DNA of 64,000 nt from a bacterium. Lineage in GTDB: Bacteria > Hinthialibacterota > Hinthialibacteria > H5-UNCL2. The stretch spans positions 369,039 to 433,038 of the forward strand of contig JABTUV010000004.1 of NCBI GenBank assembly GCA_015075175.1, in the 5' to 3' direction. A model generated the notes under the pieces. The model worked only from the letters and a program-made list of their open reading frames with translations. It was not told where the DNA came from and ran no database searches. Below, piece by piece: positions 44,039 through 52,496 of this stretch (its first letter is position 1; each line of letters begins with the position of its first letter). A program made the translations under genes and the position numbers.

Positions 44039-44167
44039 AGCACTGCCTTGGAGATCAGGTCAACGCAGTTCTTTGCGGCACTTGATTTTTGTGAAATACG
44101 CTATGGCAGAGGCTGCAAACGAATGTGACTCTGTGCCGCAAAGTGCTGCACAGAGCCGCATGATTGT

Positions 44168-44217
44168 CTGACTCTTAATCAGTTGGTTGGAGGTTCGATT
44201 CCTCCCGGGCCCATTAG
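44168..44217. repeat. attR, 50-bp direct repeat
   Basis: Perfect copy of 32300-32349 (3' part of tRNA-Lys). No 5' tRNA half precedes it. The next gene (minus strand) ends 3 bases to its right. Confidence 0.93.
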
Positions 44218-44219
44218 GT

Positions 44220-46010
44220 TTACTGGCTTACCTGCCGCCCCCACCATTCGCTGAAACGCAGAACTTCCAGGTAGTCCACCGGCAGGCCGGCCGTATCCGA
44301 GGCGCGGGCGGCCTTCTCGCGCGCCTCCAAGAGCAGCTGGAGGTCCAGCGCATCCACGCGGCCGTCGCGATTGTAGTCCGGCGCCGAACCCACCGCGCCC
44401 ACCGGCGCTATCGGCGTCGCCTCCACGCCCACGCCCCCGCCCGCCCCCGGCGTGGGCGTACACGCCACGCTTCCCGGCGTCGCAGCACCGGGTCCGTTCA
44501 GCGAGAACACCAAGTCACCGCCGAGGCCGTCGCCGTACTCCGTCACTTCAATCAGGTAGGTATGTCCCGCCAGCACCCCAAACCCGAACTGTTCGGCTTG
44601 CAGCCGCCCGAAAGCATCCACACACGCGACCAGCCCGGTCCACGATCCGCAGCAGGCGTCCTGCCAGATGCTGACGACCGTATCGTACCCGCCCGCCGTC
44701 ACCACCGCCTTGCCGTCCGCCAGGGGACGGTAGCGATACCACACCGAACGGCTGTTGGGATACCCCGAGCCGAACGTGCACGGTTGGAGCGGATCGTCCG
44801 GCGAGCGCGTGGCGGAGCGCGTATTTAGCAGTTCCGCATAGGGCACGGACACAATCGCCCTCGCGTTCACGCACAGGTCGTTGCCGGGCGGAGTGGCCGG
44901 CGGCGTGGGCGTGCGGGTAGCTGTCGACGTGCCAGTCGCCGTGGGCGTGCCGGTAGGGGTAAACGTGCGCGTCGCCGTGGACGTGGCCGTAGGCAAGGGG
45001 GAACCGGTCGCCGTCGGCGTGGCCGTGAACGTCCGCGTCGGCGTGTCGGTGCGAGTAAACGTGGGCGTGCGCGTGGGCGTCCACGTCGCCGTCACGGTCG
45101 GAGTCGCCGTAGGCGTCGGCGTGCGCGTCGCCGTTCCCGTCGGCGTCGGCGTGCGCGTGGGCGTGGCCGTCGGCGTGAAGGTCCGCGTCGGGGTCGCCGT
45201 GGGCGCTGGATGCAGTATCGAGACCTTCTCGATCTCCGCATACACGATGGGCCGCCGGTCCGAGACCGTCAACTCCCCCGGCGCCACGCCTACCGGCAGA
45301 AACTCGGCATCCAGCCCGAGCACATCCGCCGCTCCCTGCGGCCCGCCCAGAATCTCCATCGTTGTATGCACAAGTCCGAAAAGCTGGAAAAAGTCATCGC
45401 CCATCCCGCCCCACGCCGTCAACTTGTCCAGGAGCAAGCCCGGCGCCCCGCCGGGCAGGTCCAGCGTCAGGCCGTCGTCGCCGTCGTTCATCTCGAACCG
45501 TACCTGATTCCCCCAGATCTCTCCCGTGGCCACGCGCACCAGGTGCTCATTAACCTGCGTTCCCACCAGGGCCGCCATCAGGCTGGCGGGATCGCTGATG
45601 ATAAGCTGCTCGGCGACGGCGTCGTAGCCCAAATGAAATTGATTGTTCCGTCCGCCGGCATGCACGTCGCGGATGATGAGAAACCCGCTGGCATCCAGTA
45701 CGACCTCGGTCTCGGCCAAGGGGCGCGGCGCCAGCTGGGTGACCGTGGGGTCCAGGGGTTCGGCGGTGTCGGGATCGTCGGTCACGGTGGGCGCCACGCC
45801 GGCCGCCTCGATCACGCCCTGCGCGGTTACGGAAGAAACCAGCGGCGAGAGCGGCGCGTTGATCAGCGCGTCCAACTTCAGCGTGATACTGGCGCCGGCG
45901 GGCAGCGTCCCGATGGGCACGACCAGCGTCTCGCCCCGCGCGGGACGGACCCATGTAAGGCCCGCAGCCAGCAGCGCCAGCACGACCCACCTGCATGTCT
46001 CAGTCTTCAT
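44220..46010 (-). CDS. Secreted protein with Thr/Pro-repeat linker and dockerin-like C-terminus
   Basis: 596 residues. Signal peptide near LLAAGLTWVRPARG; an N-terminal domain of ~270 residues includes GGMGDDFFQLFG; then ~110 residues of low-complexity TPTATPTRTPTPT-type repeats; then a CNARAIVSVPY domain of the kind seen in bacterial pre-peptidase-like or choice-of-anchor proteins (VWYRYRPLADGKAVVTAGGYDTVVSIW). The C-terminus has DYNRDGRVDALDLQLLLEA, a dockerin-type calcium loop. Probably exported and surface-bound. The stop lies 3 bases past attR, so island integration did not interrupt it. Confidence 0.78.
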   Translation of the reverse strand: MKTETCRWVVLALLAAGLTWVRPARGETLVVPIGTLPAGASITLKLDALINAPLSPLVSSVTAQGVIEAAGVAPTVTDDPDTAEPLDPTVTQLAPRPLAETEVVLDASGFLIIRDVHAGGRNNQFHLGYDAVAEQLIISDPASLMAALVGTQVNEHLVRVATGEIWGNQVRFEMNDGDDGLTLDLPGGAPGLLLDKLTAWGGMGDDFFQLFGLVHTTMEILGGPQGAADVLGLDAEFLPVGVAPGELTVSDRRPIVYAEIEKVSILHPAPTATPTRTFTPTATPTRTPTPTGTATRTPTPTATPTVTATWTPTRTPTFTRTDTPTRTFTATPTATGSPLPTATSTATRTFTPTGTPTATGTSTATRTPTPPATPPGNDLCVNARAIVSVPYAELLNTRSATRSPDDPLQPCTFGSGYPNSRSVWYRYRPLADGKAVVTAGGYDTVVSIWQDACCGSWTGLVACVDAFGRLQAEQFGFGVLAGHTYLIEVTEYGDGLGGDLVFSLNGPGAATPGSVACTPTPGAGGGVGVEATPIAPVGAVGSAPDYNRDGRVDALDLQLLLEAREKAARASDTAGLPVDYLEVLRFSEWWGRQVSQ

Positions 46011-46082
46011 GGTCCATTCTCCACGGCGCTCGCGCGCCGACGGTCCGCTTGCCTTGGCAACTCCCGTGGTTTAATCTCTCTC

Positions 46083-46298
46083 TACCGCCGCCATGCGGAG
46101 TACGGGCTTCAGCCTACGTCCTGCCGGCGTGCGCAGCGGCAGCAAGCAGCCGCACTCCAGACACGCGCGGCACGCTGCGCAACTACGCCGTACCGCCGCC
46201 ATGCGGAGTACAGGCTTCAGCCTGCGTCCTGCCGGCGTGCGCAGCGGCAGCAAGCAGCCGCAGTCCAGACACGCGCAGCACGCTGCGCAACTACGAGG
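46083..46298. repeat. Two tandem copies of a 108-bp interspersed repeat
   Basis: Units start at 46083 and 46191 with TACCGCCGCCATGCGGAGTA and differ at only a few positions. Each contains an internal palindrome around GCGGCAGCAAGCAGCCGC. They lie between the signal-peptide gene start (46010) and the DUF6916-like gene. A 25-base identical fragment occurs inside the O-antigen ligase gene at 59396-59420. Confidence 0.8.
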
Positions 46299-46308
46299 GA
46301 GGGAAATC

Positions 46309-46581
46309 ATGCTGGAGACCTTTACGCCCGCTACCTTTCGGCCTTGTATCGGCCAAGTCTTCAGCGTGGCGGCAAGCCCCTCCCGACAACTTTCTCTGAC
46401 TCTCGTCTCCTGCACCGGCGCGCAGCGCCCTTTTTCCCTCATCTTCCGCGGCCCCCTGGAGCATCCGCTGCCCCAGAAGACGCATCCCTTCTCCCATCCT
46501 GCCCTCGGCGCCTTCGATCTCTTCATCGTGCCCGTGGGACGCGACGAAGCGGGCTTTCTCTACGAAGCGGTCTTCAACTGA
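46309..46581 (+). CDS. DUF6916-like small protein
   Basis: 90 residues starting MLETFTPATFRPCIGQVFSV, with FSLIFRGPLEHPLPQKTH and ALGAFDLFIVPVGRDEAGFLYEAVFN. The pattern matches a small family that usually sits beside phage-tail-collar (microcystin-dependent-like) proteins, as here. GGGAGGG precedes the ATG. It converges on the GNAT gene with a 22-base overlap. Function unknown; association with exported tail-fibre-like proteins is by context. Confidence 0.65.
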   Translation: MLETFTPATFRPCIGQVFSVAASPSRQLSLTLVSCTGAQRPFSLIFRGPLEHPLPQKTHPFSHPALGAFDLFIVPVGRDEAGFLYEAVFN

Positions 46582-47067
46582 GCCTCGGACCTCCATTCCA
46601 TCCGCCGGTACACGCCGTGGTCGGAAACGTCGCGGAATCCGAGCCGGCAGTACCAGCCATGCGCGGGATTGTCCCGTTCCACGTGGATGCAGACGGGCAA
46701 GCCCTTGCGTCCCGCCTCGGCCAGAATCTCTCCCACCAGTCTCGTCCCCACCCCACGACCGCGGTACTCGGGCAGGAGGGCGATGTCCACGATGCGGATT
46801 TCATCCGTCCATCTGGCCACGTACCACCGTCCCGCCGCTACGCCGTCCCATAGGATCACGTCGAACGCCGCGCCCGCATAGTGTTCCTGGTAGTAGGCAT
46901 GTTGGGCCGCAAACTGTTGCCGCAGGAAGGCCTCCTTCATCTCCTCCGACCAGGGCACGGGCCAGCCTCTTGTCGCGTCGATGCGTACACGCGAAAGAGA
47001 AACCCATGTCCTCCTCCCGGATCGGGCGAAGGGCGATTTCGCCCACGTTCATCCGGCGCCCATTCAT
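46560..47067 (-). CDS. GNAT family N-acetyltransferase, frame-broken N-terminus
   Basis: Transfers an acetyl group from acetyl-CoA to an unknown acceptor. The intact part has the acetyl-CoA loop LLPEYRGRGVGTRLVGEIL and the C-terminal HVERDNPAHGWYCRLGF. The N-terminus lies in other frames: MNVGEIALRPIREEDMGF, then FRVYASTRQE, then PWSEEMKEAFLRQQF, so two one-base shifts near 46950-47000 are needed. Start at ATG 47067, overlapping the stop of the upstream Tat protein. Last gene of the leftward tail-collar cluster. Confidence 0.8.
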
Positions 47068-47723
47068 GCCTGGTCCACCTCCGGCCCGAGGGCCCGCGCA
47101 TACTCCACATGCACGAGGAGACAATGCGGCGGCGGGGCGACGAACCTGCCCAAAGCGGCGTCCCAAGGCGGAAACTCGCTCCAACCCGGCGCGGGCAGCA
47201 TCGCCAGTACCCACGTTCCGCCTGCCAGGGGCAACGCCCCGCATCCCCACTCCAGCCGCTGCCGCTCGATCCTCTCGCCCTCCCTCTTCTCCACCACCAG
47301 CGTCAACGGTCGATCAACCACGTTGGGAACCACCTGCCGATGTACGCAACTGAAGTTGACCGCCGGACCGTTCTGATAGTTCATGGCGAGTACCGACACG
47401 CCGGGAACGTGCGGATACTCCAGACTGACCGTGAACGAGTCCGCGCGCCGCCACGTCGGATGCAGAAGATCGGGAAAGGGGCCGCGCAGCGCCATCGCCG
47501 CATCGCGTCGAAGGAAATCCGGATCGGCGGCGAGATGCGCCGGACTGACGCAACGTCCCTCGCGCAGATACCCCACGCGTACCAACGGCGCCGCAAAACT
47601 GCCCGCGGGACCATCGACGGCGCCTGACAGGGGCATGGGCGTCAGGAGCGCCGCGCCCGTCGCCGCCAGGAACGTCCGCCGGGACATCGGTAAAGTCGGC
47701 CTCGCCCGCGTGTCGTGCTCCAT
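47064..47723 (-). CDS. Tat-exported hypothetical protein
   Basis: 219 residues with a twin-arginine signal (SRRTFLAATGAALLTPM). The mature part is beta-rich (DSFTVSLEYPHVPGVSVLAMNY; ERQRLEWGCGALPLAGGTWVLAML in part) without known motifs. MSRRTFL at ~47687 may be the functional start. It follows the tail-collar genes and overlaps the GNAT gene by 4 bases, so it belongs to that operon. Unknown role. Confidence 0.65.
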   Translation of the reverse strand: MEHDTRARPTLPMSRRTFLAATGAALLTPMPLSGAVDGPAGSFAAPLVRVGYLREGRCVSPAHLAADPDFLRRDAAMALRGPFPDLLHPTWRRADSFTVSLEYPHVPGVSVLAMNYQNGPAVNFSCVHRQVVPNVVDRPLTLVVEKREGERIERQRLEWGCGALPLAGGTWVLAMLPAPGWSEFPPWDAALGRFVAPPPHCLLVHVEYARALGPEVDQA

Positions 47724-47732
47724 CGTCCTCTC

Positions 47733-48251
47733 CTAGGTTCTGGGCGGAAAAACGCCCTCCAGCGCAATGATGAACGTGAGGGCGAGATACGGCTGCATGT
47801 TGTTATGCGGCTGCGAACCGCCCGCGGCGCCGTCCGGTTGTCCCAGGTTCACGAGATTCTGCGCCGGGCCGTACACGTGAACGCCCGCCGCGGCGGTCGC
47901 CAGCATCTTGCCTGCCGGGTCGTCGTCGTCCGCCGGCGCGCTCGTGGCCGAAAGCGCGTGGCTGTGCGCGGGCATCTCGTTCTCCGTCAGCACTACCGTC
48001 GCGCTGCCCCCGCTCTCGCCCAGGTTGCGCAACGACAGTCCCGGCCCCTGCCCCGGCTGCATGGGCACGCGCCCCTGCAAGTCCGGCAGGGCGAAGTTGT
48101 TGATGCCATTGCCCCCGTAAGTCGTCCCCAGAAGCGAGAACAGCGCCGTGTTCTGCGAGAGGGGCAACAACTGCCCGTTGCAGAAGGCCCAACCTCTGGG
48201 AGCGAAGTTGCCCGCGAATATTCTGATTTCGGCCACGAATGGATCCGCCAT
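47733..48251 (-). CDS. Phage-tail-collar (microcystin-dependent-like) protein 3
   Basis: 172 residues of the tail collar family: IRIFAGNFAPRGWAFCNGQ, LLPLSQNTALFSLLGTTYGG, NNFALPDLQGRVPM, MPAHSHAL and a C-terminal GGSQPHNNMQPYLALTFIIAL. Such proteins form tail-fibre-like or exported trimeric proteins; bacterial copies often occur as triplets. GAGGAAAA precedes the ATG. Third and last of three paralogues. Confidence 0.9.
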   Translation of the reverse strand: MADPFVAEIRIFAGNFAPRGWAFCNGQLLPLSQNTALFSLLGTTYGGNGINNFALPDLQGRVPMQPGQGPGLSLRNLGESGGSATVVLTENEMPAHSHALSATSAPADDDDPAGKMLATAAAGVHVYGPAQNLVNLGQPDGAAGGSQPHNNMQPYLALTFIIALEGVFPPRT

Positions 48252-48258
48252 GTTTTCC

Positions 48259-48759
48259 TCACGTCGGCGATGGAAAGATGCCGAATAACGAAATGATGAA
48301 ATGAATGCACAGGAACGGCATCATGTTGTCATGGGGTTGTGAGCCTCCCGCCGAGCCGACGGCGCCGGGCGCAAGGGTCGCCGGCGGACCGGCGGCGGCG
48401 TAGATGTCCACCTCCGCCTGCGCCAGTACGTTGCCCGCCGGCCCGACCTGGGTCGCCTGTTGGCTGGAGATGGGCAAATGGTGCGAGTGCGCGGGAAGCT
48501 GGTTGACGGTCAGCGTTACGCTCTCGCTGCCTCCGGTCTCCGCCAGGATGAATCCATTGCCCGCGTGGAGGGGGATGCGGCCGCGCAGGTCCGGCAACGC
48601 GAAGGTGCTCTGGCCGTCGCCGCCGTAAGCCGTCCCGATCAGTTGAAAGAGCGTCTCGTTCTCGCTGATGGGCAAGAGCTGTCCCTCGCAGAACATCCAG
48701 CCCGTGGGCGCGAAGTTGCCCGCAAACATCCGAATCTCTCCCACGTAAGGCTCAGCCAT
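48259..48759 (-). CDS. Phage-tail-collar (microcystin-dependent-like) protein 2
   Basis: 166 residues. AEPYVGEIRMFAGNFAPTGW, FCEGQLLPISENETLFQLIG, TFALPDLRGRIPLH, LPAHSHHLP and GGSQPHDNMMPFLCIHFII. ATG 48759 is chosen because GGAGAAGGAG lies just before it; an upstream TTG at 48777 overlaps the previous stop. Middle paralogue of the triplet. Confidence 0.9.
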   Translation of the reverse strand: MAEPYVGEIRMFAGNFAPTGWMFCEGQLLPISENETLFQLIGTAYGGDGQSTFALPDLRGRIPLHAGNGFILAETGGSESVTLTVNQLPAHSHHLPISSQQATQVGPAGNVLAQAEVDIYAAAGPPATLAPGAVGSAGGSQPHDNMMPFLCIHFIISLFGIFPSPT

Positions 48760-48773
48760 GAGCTCCTTCTCCG

Positions 48774-49271
48774 TCAATTGGGCGAGGGGAAAATCCCCTG
48801 CAAGGCGATCACGAAATTCAGGGTCAGAAACGGCTGCATGTTGCTGTGCGCCTGCGAACCGCCCACGCTCGGCGTCGGCATGGCCGGCGACGCCGACGGA
48901 TCAGGCTCGCGGTAGAGGGGACGGCGCGCGCCCGCCAAAACGTCATTCTGCGGCGAGTTGGAGGTCGCGTTGTCCGCCGAGGCCGCCATGGCGTGCGTAT
49001 GCGCGGGCATCTCCGCCAACGACAGCGTGTGTGATTGCTCGCCGCCCCGCTCCCCCAGAGTGATACCGGCGCCCCAGTGGATGGGCGCGCGCCCGCGCAG
49101 GTCCGGCAGGGCGAAGTTCACTCGTCCGTCCCCGCCGTAGGTCGTCCCCAAGAGCGAAAACAGCGCCTGGTTCTGGTTGATGGGCAACAGCTGCCCGTTG
49201 CACAAAGCCCAACCCCTGGGCGCGAAGTTGAACGAGACGATTTTGATCTCCGCCAGGAACGGTTCCGTCAT
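48774..49271 (-). CDS. Phage-tail-collar (microcystin-dependent-like) protein 1
   Basis: 165 residues. TEPFLAEIKIVSFNFAPRGW, LCNGQLLPINQNQALFSLLG, NFALPDLRGRAPIHWG, MPAHTHAM and GGSQAHSNMQPFLTLNFVIAL. First gene of the leftward cluster, 22 bases after the beta-helix gene end; GGGAGGG precedes the ATG. The three paralogues share the frame motif but diverge in the middle, as in a receptor-binding family. Confidence 0.9.
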   Translation of the reverse strand: MTEPFLAEIKIVSFNFAPRGWALCNGQLLPINQNQALFSLLGTTYGGDGRVNFALPDLRGRAPIHWGAGITLGERGGEQSHTLSLAEMPAHTHAMAASADNATSNSPQNDVLAGARRPLYREPDPSASPAMPTPSVGGSQAHSNMQPFLTLNFVIALQGIFPSPN

Positions 49272-49292
49272 GTCCGCTCTTCCCTCCCAAGA

Positions 49293-52208
49293 TTACGGCG
49301 CCGGCAGCGCCGGAGTCGTACAGGCGCCCGTGCCGAAATTGTTATTGCCGTCCACGGTCGCGTCGCCGCTGTTGTTGGCCTCCAGCAGGGCTTCCACCGC
49401 CGCATCGCTGAAGGGCGGAGCGCCCACGAGACCCTCCACGAGAAACGTCCCCAACCCGAGGTCGCGCGTGACGCGATAGCCCTGCGGAGCGGTGTTGCGG
49501 AAATCGACCGCGCCGGTCGCGTTCAGATTCAGGCAGAGCGTGGCGCCCGCGTCCAGCGTGCTCGCGGACAGGCCGTCCGCGCCGGGCAGCGTGGCGTTGA
49601 TGCTGTTGGCGCGCAGAATGGACTGCAGGTTGGCCGTCCCCCGCGACGTGAGCACGATCCCGGTATCGGCGGAGGTCGTCTCGTTCAGCCGCAGGAGTGA
49701 GCGGATCGTCGCCTGGTCGCGCGCGTCAAGCGCCACGGCCCTCCCCGAAACTGCGCCGGTGCCGCCCATGAAGTTGCTCTCGAGAGTCAGGTCCAGCGAG
49801 ACGGCGCCGTCACGCGCCGTGGCCTCCACCCCGTCGCCGGAGAGGGCGCCCATCGTGTTGCCCCGCACCAGCGCCACGCCGGAGGCCGTGCCCGCGCCGC
49901 TGCCGTCCACGCGCATGAAAACGCCCTCCGCCGCCCCGTCCATGCTGTTGCCCTGGCCCGTGCCGCCGAGGGTCGCCTCCAGCTGGGCGCGATCGTCGGC
50001 AAGCAGGACGAAGGCCGGACCGGCCAGGTTGGAGAGCGCGTTGCCGCGCGCGAGGAGACTTGCGCGGGCGCTGGACGGTCCGGACGCGCCCACGTTGATC
50101 CCGCCTCCGCCCCCGCCCGCGGCGGCATTCTGAATCGTGGCGCCGATGACGCTCGTCACGACGCGGCTGCTGTCGCCATTCGAGCGAGCCAGCACGCCGT
50201 CCAACCGCAGGTTGGAGAAGCTGCATCCGCCTTGCACCGTGAGCGTGCTCTGGTTCGTTCCGTTGGCCAAGAGCAGAATCCCGCTGCCGCCTTCCGGCGT
50301 ACTGGCGCTGTCGGAGAAGCTGCTCCCGCTCACGGTCAATACCAGCGCACCGCTGAGGTTGGAGACCGAAAGGCCATCGTTGCGGAAATGGCTCACGGCG
50401 CTGTCGAAAACGTTGACCGTTCCAAGCAGGTTGTTGACGCCCGGCGCGGCGAAGTAGAGGCCGTCTTCGCCCGGACCGTCGCCTGCAAATTGCACGCTGC
50501 ACCCGTTGCGCAGGGTCAGGTCGCTCACGCCCGTTCCCGTCACGCCGTGACCGCCCGTGTTGCTGATGCTCAGGTTGTCCAGGATCACTCGCGAGACGCC
50601 GTTCATCTCCAACCCGTTGTCGGCGCAGACTTGCACCAGCATGTTGGCGAGCGAGATGTCGGTCACGTTCGTCAGCAGGACGCCGTCCTGACTTATGTTC
50701 TCGAGCGTTCCGCCCGAGCCTGCCGATGAGCCCACGCCCGTGACGGTGAGGCTCCCGCCACTGATGCCCGACAGCACGATGCCATGCGCGGCGTTGGAGG
50801 CTGAGATGCTCTGGAATCGCCCCACAAAGGTCGTGCCGGTTACGGAGAGTCCCACACCGTTGGTCGTTTTTATGGTGTTGCCGTCGCCGGCGACGTGGAC
50901 CGTGCCCGCACTGGAGACGTGGAGTCCCGTGTCATTGCCGTTGTTGAGCGCCAGCGACTGGATGCGGGTCGTGCCGCTGTTGTTCTGAAGGCGCAAGCCC
51001 ATGCCGGCGGGCTGGGTCGCCGCGACGAGGTGGAAGGTCGCGTCCATGGCGCAACCGGATATATCCAGTCCTGCTCCGCCCACGGCGATCACGCCGGACA
51101 CCTCGCCGGAAAGTCCCAGGTTGGCGCCGGTAACGGCCACTCCACGACCCGCGGTCGTCTCGACGGAAACGTCCGAAAGGTTGAGCGTGGCCGCGCCGCT
51201 GTTGGCCAGGACGACGCCATCGCCGGCGTTGCGAGTAATCGCCATCTGCTGCAACACGTAGGCGCCGGAGAGCGCCGCACCGGTGATGCCGGCGCCGGTG
51301 ACGTCGTCCAGGTTCAGTCCGCGCACGCTGTTGCCGCCGGCCGCAAGCACGAGACAAGGACCGCCGGCGCGCGTCAGCGTGGGCCGCCCTGCGGCCATCA
51401 CCATCAGCCGCCCCCCGACCACGAGGTCCACGCCCTGGCCCAGGAGCTCCTGCCCCGCCTCCAGCGCCAGCCCGCCCGCATACGTTGCATTGCCTTCGTA
51501 GACGAAAATCGTCTCGCCCGCCCCGTCCACGTCGCTGCCGGCATTGTTGAGCGGCGCCAATGAGTCAAACGGCGCGTAGAAAGTCCCGTTGCCGCCGGCC
51601 GCCGCGGCGTTATTCACGTACCAGACGACCGGCCCGATCAGTTCCAGTTCGGCCGTCGCCATCGCCATGTTCCCCAGGTCGTCACTGATGAGATAGAGGA
51701 AGCGGTCCGTGACGTTTACCCCGCCGGCTGGAGGCAGGTACGTGAAGGAACCATCCGACGCGGCTTGCACCGCGCCGCCCAGCGTACTGCTCGGACTGAA
51801 TCCGATGACCGACAAGGGCGCTCCCGCCGGAGAACCGTCGTTGGCCAGGAGGCCCGTGGCCGCGGATACTTGATAAGGCGTATGCGTCAGGACCTCGGCA
51901 TAATGGTCGTCGATGGCCAATACGCCGCTGGAAAGCGAGCCGGGAACAAAAGTCGTATTGGGATCCAGGTTGATGGTCAGGACCACGCCGGTCGCATCCG
52001 TCGGGCCGGGGTTGTCGATAATGATGGTATAGCGAAGCGTATCGCCGGGATCCGCCTGGGCGTTGTTGTTGAGATCGACTTGGAGATGGTCCTGCATGGT
52101 CGCAGACAAGGGATTGGAGGGAAGCTGCGCGAAGCTGCTCTGCAGGACAGCCAAGCAGGTCGCCAAGGCCGCAAGGAGACCGCGGGTTGCCGACGCAGAA
52201 AGGGCCAT
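49293..52208 (-). CDS. Large secreted right-handed beta-helix protein
   Basis: 971 residues with a signal peptide (LLAALATCLAVLQSSFAQ). Residues ~35-100 resemble a DUF11/conserved-repeat domain (PGDTLRYTIIIDNPGPTDATG). Residues ~100-190 form a cadherin-like/VCBS-type domain with LLANDGSPAGAPLSV and SFTYLPPAGG. The rest is a long series of Gly/Asn-rich parallel beta-helix turns (for example GVGLSVTGTTFVG, GITGAALSGAYVLQQ). No catalytic lyase residues were recognised. Likely a surface adhesin or carbohydrate-binding scaffold; it may be co-transcribed with the tail-collar genes. Confidence 0.8.
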   Translation of the reverse strand: MALSASATRGLLAALATCLAVLQSSFAQLPSNPLSATMQDHLQVDLNNNAQADPGDTLRYTIIIDNPGPTDATGVVLTINLDPNTTFVPGSLSSGVLAIDDHYAEVLTHTPYQVSAATGLLANDGSPAGAPLSVIGFSPSSTLGGAVQAASDGSFTYLPPAGGVNVTDRFLYLISDDLGNMAMATAELELIGPVVWYVNNAAAAGGNGTFYAPFDSLAPLNNAGSDVDGAGETIFVYEGNATYAGGLALEAGQELLGQGVDLVVGGRLMVMAAGRPTLTRAGGPCLVLAAGGNSVRGLNLDDVTGAGITGAALSGAYVLQQMAITRNAGDGVVLANSGAATLNLSDVSVETTAGRGVAVTGANLGLSGEVSGVIAVGGAGLDISGCAMDATFHLVAATQPAGMGLRLQNNSGTTRIQSLALNNGNDTGLHVSSAGTVHVAGDGNTIKTTNGVGLSVTGTTFVGRFQSISASNAAHGIVLSGISGGSLTVTGVGSSAGSGGTLENISQDGVLLTNVTDISLANMLVQVCADNGLEMNGVSRVILDNLSISNTGGHGVTGTGVSDLTLRNGCSVQFAGDGPGEDGLYFAAPGVNNLLGTVNVFDSAVSHFRNDGLSVSNLSGALVLTVSGSSFSDSASTPEGGSGILLLANGTNQSTLTVQGGCSFSNLRLDGVLARSNGDSSRVVTSVIGATIQNAAAGGGGGGINVGASGPSSARASLLARGNALSNLAGPAFVLLADDRAQLEATLGGTGQGNSMDGAAEGVFMRVDGSGAGTASGVALVRGNTMGALSGDGVEATARDGAVSLDLTLESNFMGGTGAVSGRAVALDARDQATIRSLLRLNETTSADTGIVLTSRGTANLQSILRANSINATLPGADGLSASTLDAGATLCLNLNATGAVDFRNTAPQGYRVTRDLGLGTFLVEGLVGAPPFSDAAVEALLEANNSGDATVDGNNNFGTGACTTPALPAP

Positions 52209-52496
52209 CGAAGACTCCCGTGCTCCAAGCGAGCACCAGGCGGGCGAACCCGCAAGTCAAACTGCCAATCGACGGATGCCGGACGCGAGGGGTTAACCGG
52301 ATTAATTTAGCATCCCCCCGCCGCGCGCGCAAGCATTAACACCGGCGCCTGCCGCGGACCGGCCTCCCTTTCCCTGTTCGCATTCGCCCCAGAGGTCCCA
52401 TAGGTCCCATGAGTCCCACACTTTTGCTTGCGCTGGCGCGCCATTCTTGTTAACGTTAATAGACTTGCAAACCCCGAAACGTGAAGGAGTCCGCCC
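52209..52496. other. Divergent intergenic region
   Basis: Separates the leftward beta-helix gene from the rightward GH30-like gene. It contains a direct-repeat stretch AGGTCCCATAGGTCCCATGA around 52393-52412, related to one at 55090-55115. The promoters are probably here: an AT-richer segment (GTTAACGTTAATAGACTTGC) lies 25-45 bases before the GH30-like start. No gene seen. Confidence 0.4.

Larger units (their letters stand above)
32300..44217. mobile_element. Integrative genomic island in tRNA-Lys carrying a defence-like module
   Basis: An 11.9-kb segment between perfect 50-bp direct repeats (32300-32349 and 44168-44217). The left copy is the 3' part of tRNA-Lys; the right copy is not part of a complete tRNA. 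It contains a tyrosine integrase next to the right end, two LexA/UmuD-like fragments, a holin-like peptide and a four-gene helicase-methyltransferase-MBL-membrane operon. Candidate integrase arm sites lie near both ends. No replication, packaging or conjugation genes are visible, so movement would need a helper or only excision and reintegration. Confidence 0.9.

Noticed and set aside
44800-45507. Val/Gly-repeat open frame opposite the Thr/Pro-repeat segment
   Set aside because: It arises from the complementary strand of the low-complexity codon repeats; there is no independent evidence of coding.
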